Source of the DNA: an uncultured Clostridia bacterium
GTDB lineage: Bacteria > Bacillota > Clostridia > Saccharofermentanales > Saccharofermentanaceae
Length of the DNA: 45,758 bases
NCBI GenBank assembly: GCA_947165785.1
Contig: CAMVBS010000012.1
Coordinates: forward strand, 1 to 45,758
Direction: 5' to 3'
In this document: positions 33,204-41,593 of the stretch, piece after piece
Numbering within the stretch: position 1 is the stretch's first letter
Layout: the number at the start of each line of letters is the position of its first letter
Notes under the pieces: model-generated
Seen by the model: only the letters and a program-made list of their open reading frames with translations
The model's database searches: none
Told to the model about the DNA's origin: nothing
Translations under genes and position numbers: made by a program

Positions 33204-33679
33204 TGAGAACAAATGTAGGTGTACAAAATCCGACATCCTATGCTATTTGGCCTATGATCCTCATGGGTGTCATTATCGTAGGAATTATTCTCGGACTTAT
33301 CATTAATTATCTTGTTAAGAAATTCAAGAAGCCTAAGAAACCGAAGCCGGTCGTTGTTAAGCCGCCGGTCGTTAATGTTACTTCTCTTAAGAGCAAGTAT
33401 ATCAAGATGCTCGACGATCTCAGCAATGATTTCGTTCAGGAGAAGGTTACGCTTCGTGTCGGTTTCCAGCGCATGAGTTCCATAATAAGAAACTTTGTTT
33501 TCGAGGCTACGGGCATCAAGGTTCAGAACTATACCCTTGATGAGATCAGGTCCATCGGACTTCCGAAGCTCGATGAACTCGTTACGGAGTACTATAACCC
33601 TGAATTCGCCAAGATGAGTGAGGGTGACTTCGTTGAGTCAATGCTTAAGACTAAGAAGGTGATAGAGCAATGGAAATAA
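33203..33679 (+). CDS. Single-helix membrane protein of the MoxR/Bat operon
   Basis: The 158-residue protein has one N-terminal membrane helix (IWPMILMGVIIVGIILGLIINYLV) followed by a Lys/Pro-rich juxtamembrane stretch and a helical cytoplasmic domain (SLKSKYIKMLDDLSNDFVQEKVTLRVGFQRMSSIIRNFVFEATG). Its place between DUF58 and VWA genes and its layout recall DUF4381 proteins of other Bat-type operons. Its reading frame overlaps the following VWA gene by ten bases and the preceding gene by one. Confidence 0.8.
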   Translation: MRTNVGVQNPTSYAIWPMILMGVIIVGIILGLIINYLVKKFKKPKKPKPVVVKPPVVNVTSLKSKYIKMLDDLSNDFVQEKVTLRVGFQRMSSIIRNFVFEATGIKVQNYTLDEIRSIGLPKLDELVTEYYNPEFAKMSEGDFVESMLKTKKVIEQWK

Positions 33680-34677
33680 GATATAAGATAATGCTTTACA
33701 TTTCCATAGCATTGTTTGCGGTACTCTTTATCCTTATGTTCGTTCCTTTCATAAAGGCAAAGGGAAAATACAAGAAGGGCAAGAAAGTTGCCAATGCTTT
33801 CTACATCAAGGAAGATACTTACTTCAAGAGAAAGATGGCAACATATAAGGTCGTTACTTTTATGCTCATCCTGACTTGCTGTCTGAGCATATTGTTATCT
33901 TCCTTCATGCTCTGCCGACCATATAGGACAGAGACCGTCATAGAGGAAAAGTACACGAGAGATATCTTCCTTTGTATCGATATCTCCTCATCAGTTGACT
34001 CCCTTAACGCACACCTTATCGATGAGCTCAAGGGTATCGTTGATGAGATGCAGGGTGAGAGATTCGGACTTGTTATCTTTAATACTTCACCTGTACTTTT
34101 GGTACCTCTTACGGATGACTATGAGTACATTATCGAACAGCTCGATGCTATCGAGACTCAGCTCGAGAGACGTTGGAAAGATCCTTACTATGAGGATCCG
34201 TATATTACATCCGGTACATTGATCGGAAGCGAGATGCGAGGCAGTTCCCTTATCGGTGACGGTCTTGCTGCTACAGTATTCGATTTCCCGGACCTCGAGG
34301 AAGATGCCGAAAGAACAAGACTTGTTATCTTCTCAACGGATAACGAGCTTAACGGTACGCCTTTTATTACTCTTGAAGAGGCTTCCAACCTTTGCATAAA
34401 GCACAATGTTCAGGTATACGGCATCGGCGTCAAGGACATGAACAAAAAAAGAAGGCAGGAGATGAAGAATGCGGCTGAAAATACCGGCGGTAAGTTCTAC
34501 GAGTACGGTATTTCAGGTGATTGCTCATCCATCGTTGCCGATATCCAGCGTGAGACGAAGAGCTTCATTAATCAGGAGCCTGTCGTTAAAGAAACAGAAG
34601 TGGTTGAAGCTCCGTTTGTCATCCTGTTTGCCTGCGTGGCATGCATGATGGTATTTACGAAGATAGCCAAGTATTAA
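33670..34677 (+). CDS. Membrane-anchored VWA protein (BatA-like)
   Basis: Hydrophobic segments lie near residues 8-24 and 55-80, and another lies at the C-terminus (FVILFACVACMMVF). Between them is a von Willebrand A domain with an intact metal-ion-dependent adhesion site, D104-x-S106-x-S108 (FLCIDISSSVD). Later elements are GLVIFNTSPVLLVPLTDDY and VIFSTDNELNG. This is the BatA layout: a VWA domain held at the membrane between helices. Overlap with the upstream gene indicates coupled translation. Confidence 0.92.
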   Translation: MEIRYKIMLYISIALFAVLFILMFVPFIKAKGKYKKGKKVANAFYIKEDTYFKRKMATYKVVTFMLILTCCLSILLSSFMLCRPYRTETVIEEKYTRDIFLCIDISSSVDSLNAHLIDELKGIVDEMQGERFGLVIFNTSPVLLVPLTDDYEYIIEQLDAIETQLERRWKDPYYEDPYITSGTLIGSEMRGSSLIGDGLAATVFDFPDLEEDAERTRLVIFSTDNELNGTPFITLEEASNLCIKHNVQVYGIGVKDMNKKRRQEMKNAAENTGGKFYEYGISGDCSSIVADIQRETKSFINQEPVVKETEVVEAPFVILFACVACMMVFTKIAKY

Positions 34678-34691
34678 GGAAAGGAGAGCAT

Positions 34692-35633
34692 ATGAAAGTA
34701 GATCCTATCTTACCAATATGGCTAATGGCGATCCTCTGCGTTGGTCTTCTTGTCCTTAAGCGTAAGGGCATTGTTCCTTTTATCAGACAGATCGTCATCG
34801 TTCTTCTCCTTTTTGCGATCAATCTGAGGATAATGATCCCGGATCAGAACCATGTCATTAAGGAACCTAAGATCGATGCTTATGTACTTTTTGTTCTTGA
34901 CGATACATTGAGTATGCTTGCCGATGATATGCCTGATGACAAGACCAGACTTGAATGTGCAGTTGAGGATTGCAATTACATAGTCGAGAAACTAGGCGGA
35001 TCTAGCTTCGGTATTATCTCTTTTAACAACCAGGCTCAGATCCTTACACCTTATACGAACGACCCGTCTCACATTAAGAGCATGCTCAAGACGGTAACTC
35101 CTCTTGAAGAGCACTACGCTCAGGGAAGTTCGTTCAACCTTACTCAGGATCTTATCGTTGAGCAGGTCGATGTTGTAAGGGAAAAAGAAGATACAAACGT
35201 ATATGTATTCTTTATCTCAGACGGTGAGAATAACAAAGACGAGAAGATCCATTCCTTTGCGGAAGTAGGCGAACATATTGACGGCGGTGCCGTATTGGGT
35301 TATGGTACGACTAAGGGTGGCAATATGACCATCAAGACTAAGACAGCCAGCGGTATCAGAGAAGATATCGTTCTTGACAGTAACGGAAAGAAGGCTGTTT
35401 CTAAGCTTGACGCGGACAATCTCAAGGATATTGCCGATCAGATGCAGGTAGAATACGTCAACATGAAGGAAAGCTCCGATGTTGACAATGTAATTAATGG
35501 AATATTGGATAACGTAAAAGTGACGCAGCAGGAAAGAACGGAAGTAGCTTACCTTGAGACCTACTATTACTTCCTCCCGCCACTTATAGTTCTTCTTTTG
35601 TGGGACTTTGTCCACTATAAGAGAAAGGTGTGA
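34692..35633 (+). CDS. Second membrane-anchored VWA protein (BatB-like)
   Basis: The start is ATG 34692 after AAAGGAGAG. Two N-terminal hydrophobic segments (PIWLMAILCVGLLVL and FIRQIVIVLLLFAINLRIMI) precede a VWA domain with a variant MIDAS, D70-x-T72-x-S74 (VLDDTLSM). GIISFNNQAQILTPY and FFISDGENN follow, and the C-terminus has another helix (YYYFLPPLIVLLLWDFVHY). A pair of VWA membrane proteins is typical of Bat operons. The two differ enough in sequence that they are not a recent duplication. Confidence 0.92.
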   Translation: MKVDPILPIWLMAILCVGLLVLKRKGIVPFIRQIVIVLLLFAINLRIMIPDQNHVIKEPKIDAYVLFVLDDTLSMLADDMPDDKTRLECAVEDCNYIVEKLGGSSFGIISFNNQAQILTPYTNDPSHIKSMLKTVTPLEEHYAQGSSFNLTQDLIVEQVDVVREKEDTNVYVFFISDGENNKDEKIHSFAEVGEHIDGGAVLGYGTTKGGNMTIKTKTASGIREDIVLDSNGKKAVSKLDADNLKDIADQMQVEYVNMKESSDVDNVINGILDNVKVTQQERTEVAYLETYYYFLPPLIVLLLWDFVHYKRKV

Positions 35634-35638
35634 TACAT

Positions 35639-37333
35639 ATGAGAAAGATTTTGTATGGACTCGGCGTAATGTGTTCATTGGCTCTTATGCTCTATGGTCT
35701 GAACTTTTTCAGTAACGAGATCGTAAATGAGAAGATGAGAGACAATGTCTTTGACAGAAACGACTTCGCATGGCTCGGATTCATGGAACCTTGGAAGGAA
35801 CCGTATAATCTCGGCACGAACTACTTGAAGCAACGTAAATATGACGAGGCTGTTGAGCAGTTCGATAAGGCTCTGGGCTACAATATGTCAGATGACAACG
35901 AAGTTGATATCAGGGTTAACAAGGCTCTTGCATTGACACTTCCAATTAAGGAAGAAGAGGTAAACGACAGAAACCTTGACGAAGTTATAACTAAGCTCGA
36001 AGGTGCTGAACAGGTCTTGCTCGAGAAGGATTTCGCCAAAGAAGACGGTGACGGAGAATATGAGATCTCCCAGGAACTCTACGATGATATCGTTGAATAT
36101 AAGCTCCACCTTCTTGAGGTAGTTTCAACGAGATTTGCTGTCAGCAAGGTAGATTCGGAAAGCGGTGATATGCTCTCCGGTGCCCAGATCCAGATCACCG
36201 GTGTTGATAAGGACGGAAAAGATATCAAGTTCCTTGCTGAAGATATCGAACTCGGACAGGGCGCTTCTATCTATGAAGGCTATGAAGGCAACGGAATCGT
36301 TATTATTTCAGGCAGCTCGCCTACGACAATTAACAAGATATTTGACGGTACATACACGATCCACGAGATCGAGGCTCCTAAGGGATACGATGTAGCTCCG
36401 GATATCGAGTTTACCGTAAAGCATTGTAAGGTGCTTAAGGGTGATAACGAATTCATTACTGAAGCAACAGATTATGAGCCTGCTTACATCACTTTGAATG
36501 ATGAACTCTTTAAGACTGATGTCGAGATCAAAAAGATCGACGATTCCCAGCAATTGCTTCCGGGCGCTATCCTTACGCTTACCGGTGTGGATTTTAACGG
36601 TAATCCTGTCGTTATCCCTGAGGAATCAGTTGTCCTCGGAGAAGACGCTTACTTTAATGAAGCAAGCAGCGGCGAAGGCGTAAGTTTCGTAACCGGTAAG
36701 ACAGATACAGTCATTAAAGGTCTTGTAGACGGTACATATACACTCCACGAGGACAAAGCTCCTAAGGGATTTATGGAGGCCCAGGATATAGAGTTTACTA
36801 TCGAGGGCGGCATTGTTAAGGGTGAACAGGATGTTGTTTACCCTGCTGTCGGAGATCAGATCGCAATCGTTCAGATGGTCGACACCGATGATCCTCAAGG
36901 CGGCGGAGATGGCGACGGTAATAGCGGCGGAGGCGGCGAAGGCGAAGGCGGTGAAGGCGGCTCCGGCGAAGGCCAAGAAGGCGAAGGCGGAGGTTCTGAT
37001 ACCGAAGACGGTCAAACCGGCGGCGGTGGAGAAGACGAATCAGAGGGCGGCGGAAGCAATGGTCCTCAGGATCAGGGTGATTCCGGCGATCAGCAGAATG
37101 ATGGTGACCAGTCCAATCAGGGCGGTAACGGCGAAGATGAGGAAACCGACAATAAGGGCGGTAACCAGGACGGCGATACCAAGGCTGACGGAAGCGGTAA
37201 ATCAGCTGAAGATGCCGAACAGGAACTCAAGGGCAACCTCGAGGATCTTCAGGATCAGGCTAACTCAGATCGCTCCAATGACGTAGCAGGTGATGTGCCT
37301 TATGACTATGATTATGATGGTGATAAGTGGTAA
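35639..37333 (+). CDS. TPR-like, double SpaA/Cna-B-like, Gly/Glu-rich protein ending the MoxR/Bat operon
   Basis: The start is ATG 35639 after AAAGGTG, which overlaps the preceding gene's end. One N-terminal membrane helix (ILYGLGVMCSLALMLYGLNFF) is followed by a TPR-like segment (EPYNLGTNYLKQRKYDEAVEQFDKAL), as expected for BatC-type partners. Residues about 165-285 and 290-405 are two SpaA/Cna-B-like domains. Both have the K-(V/I)-D start (AVSKVDSESGDMLSGAQI; VEIKKIDDSQQLLPGAIL) and an E-x-x-APKG block (IHEIEAPKGYD; LHEDKAPKGFM), the positions where isopeptide-forming Lys and Glu normally lie. Residues about 415-520 are Gly/Glu/Asp/Gln-rich. The tail ends in a short Tyr/Asp stretch. Cna-B domains usually occur in pilins and adhesins, so this fusion is unusual. 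The function is unknown. Confidence 0.85.
   Translation: MRKILYGLGVMCSLALMLYGLNFFSNEIVNEKMRDNVFDRNDFAWLGFMEPWKEPYNLGTNYLKQRKYDEAVEQFDKALGYNMSDDNEVDIRVNKALALTLPIKEEEVNDRNLDEVITKLEGAEQVLLEKDFAKEDGDGEYEISQELYDDIVEYKLHLLEVVSTRFAVSKVDSESGDMLSGAQIQITGVDKDGKDIKFLAEDIELGQGASIYEGYEGNGIVIISGSSPTTINKIFDGTYTIHEIEAPKGYDVAPDIEFTVKHCKVLKGDNEFITEATDYEPAYITLNDELFKTDVEIKKIDDSQQLLPGAILTLTGVDFNGNPVVIPEESVVLGEDAYFNEASSGEGVSFVTGKTDTVIKGLVDGTYTLHEDKAPKGFMEAQDIEFTIEGGIVKGEQDVVYPAVGDQIAIVQMVDTDDPQGGGDGDGNSGGGGEGEGGEGGSGEGQEGEGGGSDTEDGQTGGGGEDESEGGGSNGPQDQGDSGDQQNDGDQSNQGGNGEDEETDNKGGNQDGDTKADGSGKSAEDAEQELKGNLEDLQDQANSDRSNDVAGDVPYDYDYDGDKW
36895..37200 (+). repeat. Low-complexity GGC/GAA-rich coding repeat
   Basis: This stretch is made of GGCGGA, GGCGAAGGC and GGAGGC-type triplets encoding glycine, glutamate, aspartate and glutamine. 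It is more GC-rich than its surroundings and may vary in length between strains through slippage. It is in frame throughout. Confidence 0.8.
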
Positions 37334-38212
37334 TCAGTAAATAATCATCTTATCGATATTCTCGTCGGAGTATTCGATCTCCGATGAGAACATCCTAAGA
37401 ACATCTAAGAGATCTTCGGATCTCTTTTTTGTTCCCTGAAATACGGAAATTATGATCCTTACCGCTCTGAAAGCAAAGGCGGTAAAAAGGGAAAGGTCCT
37501 CCTCGTCCACGCTTTGAGTAAGGTAGCGGTGGAGAAAATAGAAAGCTACGTTAGAGAAGATCTTTTCTTCAGAAGGCGTGAGCTTTTGCGGCTCAGTCAT
37601 TCCGGCCAGATATGATTCCCAGGCCGGGTCAAGCCGTTCAAGCCCCATGAGAAATCCGTAAAGCTCATCTCTTTTGAATTCTTCGAGCTTCGCGCCGGCA
37701 ATATCGAGGCACTTTTGTGCCTTCTTCTCAAGCGGTTCTGCAGAATTCAGGATATCGAACATCTTTTTTCTTTCCTTCTCGAAAAAGAATTCCTCGTATT
37801 CCCCGTCGTCTTCGATACCGGAATCAACTATGCTGATCGGACCTTTTTCTTCCATGATCAGCCTTGCAGCTTCTTCGCAGCAAAGCCCCATGCCTATCTC
37901 ACCGGGATTTCTGTATCTGGGATGATCAGTACAGATATCGCACAGGCGATCTTCTCCGAGATTAAGGATAAGATCACAAAGACCGCTGCTGTTAAGAAAC
38001 GGGCAGCGATCATTCTCGTCGATCACGAAATGAGGGCAGGGATCTGCGCTTATGGAAGAACGGAGCCTGTCACCGAATTCGGAAGGCTCGGCCATATAGC
38101 TTTTGTAGGTTTCTTCGTCGATGTCGATCTCCCAGCCGATACAGCAGGAATGACGGCAATCTCCGGCCTTGCATTTAAAATCTCTGAATGTGCTTAAAGT
38201 TGTAATTCTCAT
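37334..38212 (-). CDS. FliB-like flagellin lysine N-methylase family protein
   Basis: The 292-residue protein opens with a cysteine cluster (FKCKAGDCRHSCCIGW) and continues with DPCPHF, NDRCPFLNSSGLCDL, DRLCDICTDHPRYR and GLCCEEA, the conserved Cys pattern of FliB and related YkgJ-type proteins, which probably hold an iron-sulfur or zinc centre. Salmonella FliB methylates flagellin lysines. No flagellar gene is in this window, so the target may be elsewhere or different. The gene abuts the convergent MoxR operon with no base between the two stop codons and no terminator. Confidence 0.85.
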   Translation of the reverse strand: MRITTLSTFRDFKCKAGDCRHSCCIGWEIDIDEETYKSYMAEPSEFGDRLRSSISADPCPHFVIDENDRCPFLNSSGLCDLILNLGEDRLCDICTDHPRYRNPGEIGMGLCCEEAARLIMEEKGPISIVDSGIEDDGEYEEFFFEKERKKMFDILNSAEPLEKKAQKCLDIAGAKLEEFKRDELYGFLMGLERLDPAWESYLAGMTEPQKLTPSEEKIFSNVAFYFLHRYLTQSVDEEDLSLFTAFAFRAVRIIISVFQGTKKRSEDLLDVLRMFSSEIEYSDENIDKMIIY

Positions 38213-38308
38213 AAAACGATTATATCAGTAGCCGGGAAATTAAGAACACGTTTTCGAGAGGAAAAAGAGACAGGGGAAATAATGGTGGCGAATATAGCGT
38301 TAGTGTAA

Positions 38309-38314
38309 TACAAT
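38309..38314 (+). promoter_or_regulatory. Putative -10 for the lipoprotein gene
   Basis: TACAAT (five of six matches) lies 56 bases before the start codon. A TTTTCGAGAGG motif copy lies further upstream at 38251. No good -35 is seen. Confidence 0.35.
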
Positions 38315-38369
38315 AATATAGGCGGGGAATGCCTGTTGGGTTAAAGGGTAGGATTAGAAAGGAAACGGT

Positions 38370-39788
38370 ATGAAAAGGTTAGATAAGTCGGTTTCTGTTA
38401 TCTTGGCAGTAACCATGCTTGTTTCTCTTGTCGGCTGTGATTCTTTCAGGAACAACAACGATAACGGAGACAACGATAAAGAAGAAGAACTAATAACTCA
38501 GGAGGCAGCGGTTGCTGTTGCCGAGGAGTATTCAAAGGCCCTTATCGCTCTTGACAGCGCTAAGGTCATCGAACTGTCCTCCAAGATCTCTGATTCCAAT
38601 TCGGAGATGATCTCGAACTATGAGTTTTACGAGGAGTCGAAGAATGTCTATGAGCACTGGCTCACGACTTTCGAATATACGATCGTTGAAACTGAGATCG
38701 ATATCGATGAGGATGAGGGAACTGTTCCGGTGACCATCAGTTATGTTGATCTTAATTCCGTTGCCACGGATTCCAATCTTGAGTCCGAGTGGCTTGCCGG
38801 CATCGATGAGTGCGAAGAGAAGAAGGAGATGTCCTTTGATATCAAGCTTAAGTACGATGATGACGATGGTAAGATCTATGTTTCCAACAGCGATGATATC
38901 GTTGAGGTCTTCTACTCCGATATCCTTAACACGTATATCTATGTAAACACTTTTGTTTACTATGATAATGCAGTTACGGGAAGCTGGTCTGAGGATTCAT
39001 ATAAGACGACCGAGAATCTTAAGTTCGACATTACATTCTCCGATATCCCGGCACTTGACGGAACGGATGTCCTGGTTTCTATCGAGGACCCTGATTATGA
39101 TGAAGTGTATACTGAGACGATCACTTTTGAAGCAGGAAAGACGGTTACTTTTACTTGTAAGCCGAGTGATGCCGGTGTGGTAGAGTTCGAGAAGGGTTAC
39201 TATAGCATTAACATCACCAACGAGAACAGTAATTTCAGTTTCGTTGCCAGTGTAAAGGTTGAGAGGCCTGAACTCGAGCCGAATGACGCGGATGGATCCA
39301 TGATAATTGCTCCTAATGAGCAGGTACTGGGTTCTTTTGATTTCGAGACCGGTTTTTATACGAATGAATTCTTTGGTTTCAGATATGAGGTCGTTGATGA
39401 TCTTATACCTGTAGAAGCTGAACAGTTTCAGGGCATGATGGATAACGAGAAACAGTTGAAGTATATGGTTATCGATAACTTTGCCGGTTCGCCTGAAGGT
39501 GATGTTACGATATTAAACCTTGTTGGCAAATTCAATACGAGTTATGTCAATAAAGACGATCCGATGTCCACATTCCTCGGTATTTTGGAAAACCAGGGAG
39601 TCGAATATGAGAAGATCAAGGTAGGCGATATTGATTTTTATAAATACAACAATATGGGCACCGATTATTTCATGACGGAGAAAGACGGTTATCTCTTTAT
39701 CTTCTGCATGTTTTCGAGAACAGATGCTTCAATAGATGATTTTATCGCAACATTTGAGCAGATCGAAGCTAAGGAGGGGAATATATGA
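38370..39788 (+). CDS. Lipoprotein of unknown function (472 aa)
   Basis: The signal ends in the lipobox LVGC (VTMLVSLVGCDSF), so the protein is lipid-anchored outside the cell. A short Asn/Asp/Glu-rich spacer follows. Residues about 45-170 resemble a helical plus beta domain like NTF2/DUF4878-type lipoprotein domains (AVAVAEEYSKALIALDSAKVIEL). The middle is beta-rich and Ig-like (LDGTDVLVSIEDPDYDEVYTETITFEAG). The C-terminal ~150 residues (FDFETGFYTNEFFGFRYEVVDDLIPVEAEQF) resemble domains found beside small membrane proteins in Clostridia. AAAGG precedes the ATG by seven bases. The stop overlaps the start of the next gene (ATGA). Confidence 0.8.
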   Translation: MKRLDKSVSVILAVTMLVSLVGCDSFRNNNDNGDNDKEEELITQEAAVAVAEEYSKALIALDSAKVIELSSKISDSNSEMISNYEFYEESKNVYEHWLTTFEYTIVETEIDIDEDEGTVPVTISYVDLNSVATDSNLESEWLAGIDECEEKKEMSFDIKLKYDDDDGKIYVSNSDDIVEVFYSDILNTYIYVNTFVYYDNAVTGSWSEDSYKTTENLKFDITFSDIPALDGTDVLVSIEDPDYDEVYTETITFEAGKTVTFTCKPSDAGVVEFEKGYYSINITNENSNFSFVASVKVERPELEPNDADGSMIIAPNEQVLGSFDFETGFYTNEFFGFRYEVVDDLIPVEAEQFQGMMDNEKQLKYMVIDNFAGSPEGDVTILNLVGKFNTSYVNKDDPMSTFLGILENQGVEYEKIKVGDIDFYKYNNMGTDYFMTEKDGYLFIFCMFSRTDASIDDFIATFEQIEAKEGNI

Positions 39789-40033
39789 GTCAGCCGATCG
39801 ATCCTAGATATAAGCCGCTTACAGCCTGGAACTATTTCTGGCTTCAGGTACTTTTTGCAGTTCCTGTAGTGGGTTTTGTATTTCTTATCGTTTTTTCGAT
39901 AAGTCCAAGTAACATTAACAGAAGAAGTTTTGCCAGATCCTACTTCTGTTGCTATATAGTAATGGCGATCATTATTACGATCCTGGTTGCAACCGGATTA
40001 TTCGGTACGATCATGGACAATCTGTCGCAATGA
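39785..40033 (+). CDS. Small two-helix membrane protein coupled to the lipoprotein
   Basis: The 82-residue protein has two hydrophobic segments (YFWLQVLFAVPVVGFVFLIVFSI and FCCYIVMAIIITILVATGLFG) and an N-terminal PRYKPLTAWNYF stretch. It is translated with a four-base overlap from the lipoprotein gene, so the two products are probably made in fixed ratio and may form a complex. I recall similar short proteins next to lipoproteins in gut Clostridia, but no function is known. Confidence 0.8.
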   Translation: MSQPIDPRYKPLTAWNYFWLQVLFAVPVVGFVFLIVFSISPSNINRRSFARSYFCCYIVMAIIITILVATGLFGTIMDNLSQ

Positions 40034-40061
40034 TGATCGACAATTAAATAGGTTTATGCTT

Positions 40062-40098
40062 AACCCTGTCATGCGTAGACCGTGGCAGGGTTTTACTT
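40062..40098 (+). terminator. Terminator between the small membrane protein and MATE genes
   Basis: AACCCTGTCA (40062-40071) pairs with TGGCAGGGTT (40083-40092) with one wobble, followed by TTACTTTT. The MATE ribosome site begins three bases later, so this may act as an attenuator. Confidence 0.6.
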
Positions 40099-40109
40099 TT
40101 GGAGGAATT

Positions 40110-41510
40110 ATGACTTTAAGTTTAAAAAAATATATAGGTGACAGAGCATTTTACAAAATGCTCTTCTTGATATCGATCCCGATAATGCTGCAAAACGCGT
40201 TGACCAGTATTGTCGGGCTTCTCGATAACGTTATGGTCGGACAATTGGGAACTAATGACATGACCGGCGTGTCTGTCGCAAATAACCTCTTGTTCGTATA
40301 TCTGATCGTCTGCTTCGGATCGGTATCCGGTGCGGGGATCTTCAGCGCCCAGTATTTCGGCAAGAAAGATTTCAAGGGAATGGCAAGCGCATTCAGAATG
40401 AAGATATACATCTTCCTGGTCGTTACCATCCTGTCGATCGGGATCTTCCTTCTTTTCGGAAAAGATCTGATCTCTCTTTATATGCATGATACGGGTGACG
40501 GAATAGGCGATGTCGCATTAGCTTCCAAAGCCGCTTGGGATTACCTGTTCGTGATGCTGTTCGGTCTTCCGTTCCTCGGACTGTCGATGTGTTATTCCTC
40601 GACTATGAGGGAGAGCGGAAGCACGTTCCCGCCGATGATCATGGGAATCATATCTGTTCTTACAGACCTGGTATTCAACTACCTTCTCATATTCGGTAAC
40701 TGGGGATTTCCAAAGCTCGGAGTTACGGGTGCAGCGGTCGCGACCGTTCTTGCACGAGTGGTCGAATGCGTTTTGAATATGATATATACTCACATTAATG
40801 CCAGGAGGTTCGAGTACATAAAGTACGCGTTTAAGACATTGAAGATCCCGAGAGAACTTCTTGGAGGTATTCTTGTCAAAGGCCTTCCGCTTGTTGTCAA
40901 TGAGGCTTTGTGGGTAATCTCGATCGCACTGGGAACTCAGTGCTTCTCGACAAGAGGCCTTGTGGCGATAGCGGCGATCAACATCAATTCGTCGATCGCG
41001 AATGTATTTAACGTCTTTTTCCTGGCAATGGGATCAGCAGTATCGATCATCATCGGACCGCTCCTTGGAGCCAACAAGATCGAGGAGGCGAAGGATAAAA
41101 CGGGTAAGCTCGTCTTCAGCACATTCTTCATCAGTCTTTTCTCGGCCTGCCTGATGGCCATGTGTTCGAGTGCATTCCCGAACATCTACGAGACTGAACC
41201 GGAAGTAAAAGCACTTGCCGTCAAGATCATCCTCATCGCTGCGTGCATCATGCCGTTCCAGGGCGTTTGTCATTCAGGCTACTTCGCACTCAGATCGGGA
41301 GGAAAGACCTGGCTCACGTTCCTGTTTGACAGCGGACTTCAGTGGGCTTGCTATCTTCCGCTCGCTTTTTTCCTATCGCACTACACTGATCTTAGTATCC
41401 TCAAGATCTTTGCAATCGCCAGTATGTCGGATGTACTGAAATGTTTCATCTCGATCTTGTTCCTGAAAAAAGTGAATTGGGCGCAAAATATCGTCGAAGA
41501 GAAAAAATGA
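40110..41510 (+). CDS. MATE-family multidrug/sodium antiporter
   Basis: The 467-residue protein has about twelve membrane helices and the family signature near the start (LFLISIPIMLQNALTSIVGLLDNVMVGQLGTNDMTGVSVANNLLFV). A repeated half has GLPLVVNEALWVISIALGTQCFSTRGLVAIAAININSS. Members export drugs or metabolites in exchange for Na+ or H+. The start is ATG 40110 after GGAGG; upstream in-frame codons overlap the terminator. The reading frame ends before a gap of about 80 bases to the glycosyltransferase gene. Confidence 0.93.
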   Translation: MTLSLKKYIGDRAFYKMLFLISIPIMLQNALTSIVGLLDNVMVGQLGTNDMTGVSVANNLLFVYLIVCFGSVSGAGIFSAQYFGKKDFKGMASAFRMKIYIFLVVTILSIGIFLLFGKDLISLYMHDTGDGIGDVALASKAAWDYLFVMLFGLPFLGLSMCYSSTMRESGSTFPPMIMGIISVLTDLVFNYLLIFGNWGFPKLGVTGAAVATVLARVVECVLNMIYTHINARRFEYIKYAFKTLKIPRELLGGILVKGLPLVVNEALWVISIALGTQCFSTRGLVAIAAININSSIANVFNVFFLAMGSAVSIIIGPLLGANKIEEAKDKTGKLVFSTFFISLFSACLMAMCSSAFPNIYETEPEVKALAVKIILIAACIMPFQGVCHSGYFALRSGGKTWLTFLFDSGLQWACYLPLAFFLSHYTDLSILKIFAIASMSDVLKCFISILFLKKVNWAQNIVEEKK

Positions 41511-41593
41511 TCGTAATATTCGGCAAACTCTATCTACCGAAAAACGCTCAGTAGTGTTAAACTTAATTGATTAAATTTAAGGAAGGCACTACA

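Noticed and set aside
36895-37200. CRISPR-like or satellite repeat in the last operon gene
   Set aside because: The repeats are short GGC/GAA triplets in frame without unique spacers. They encode a low-complexity protein stretch.
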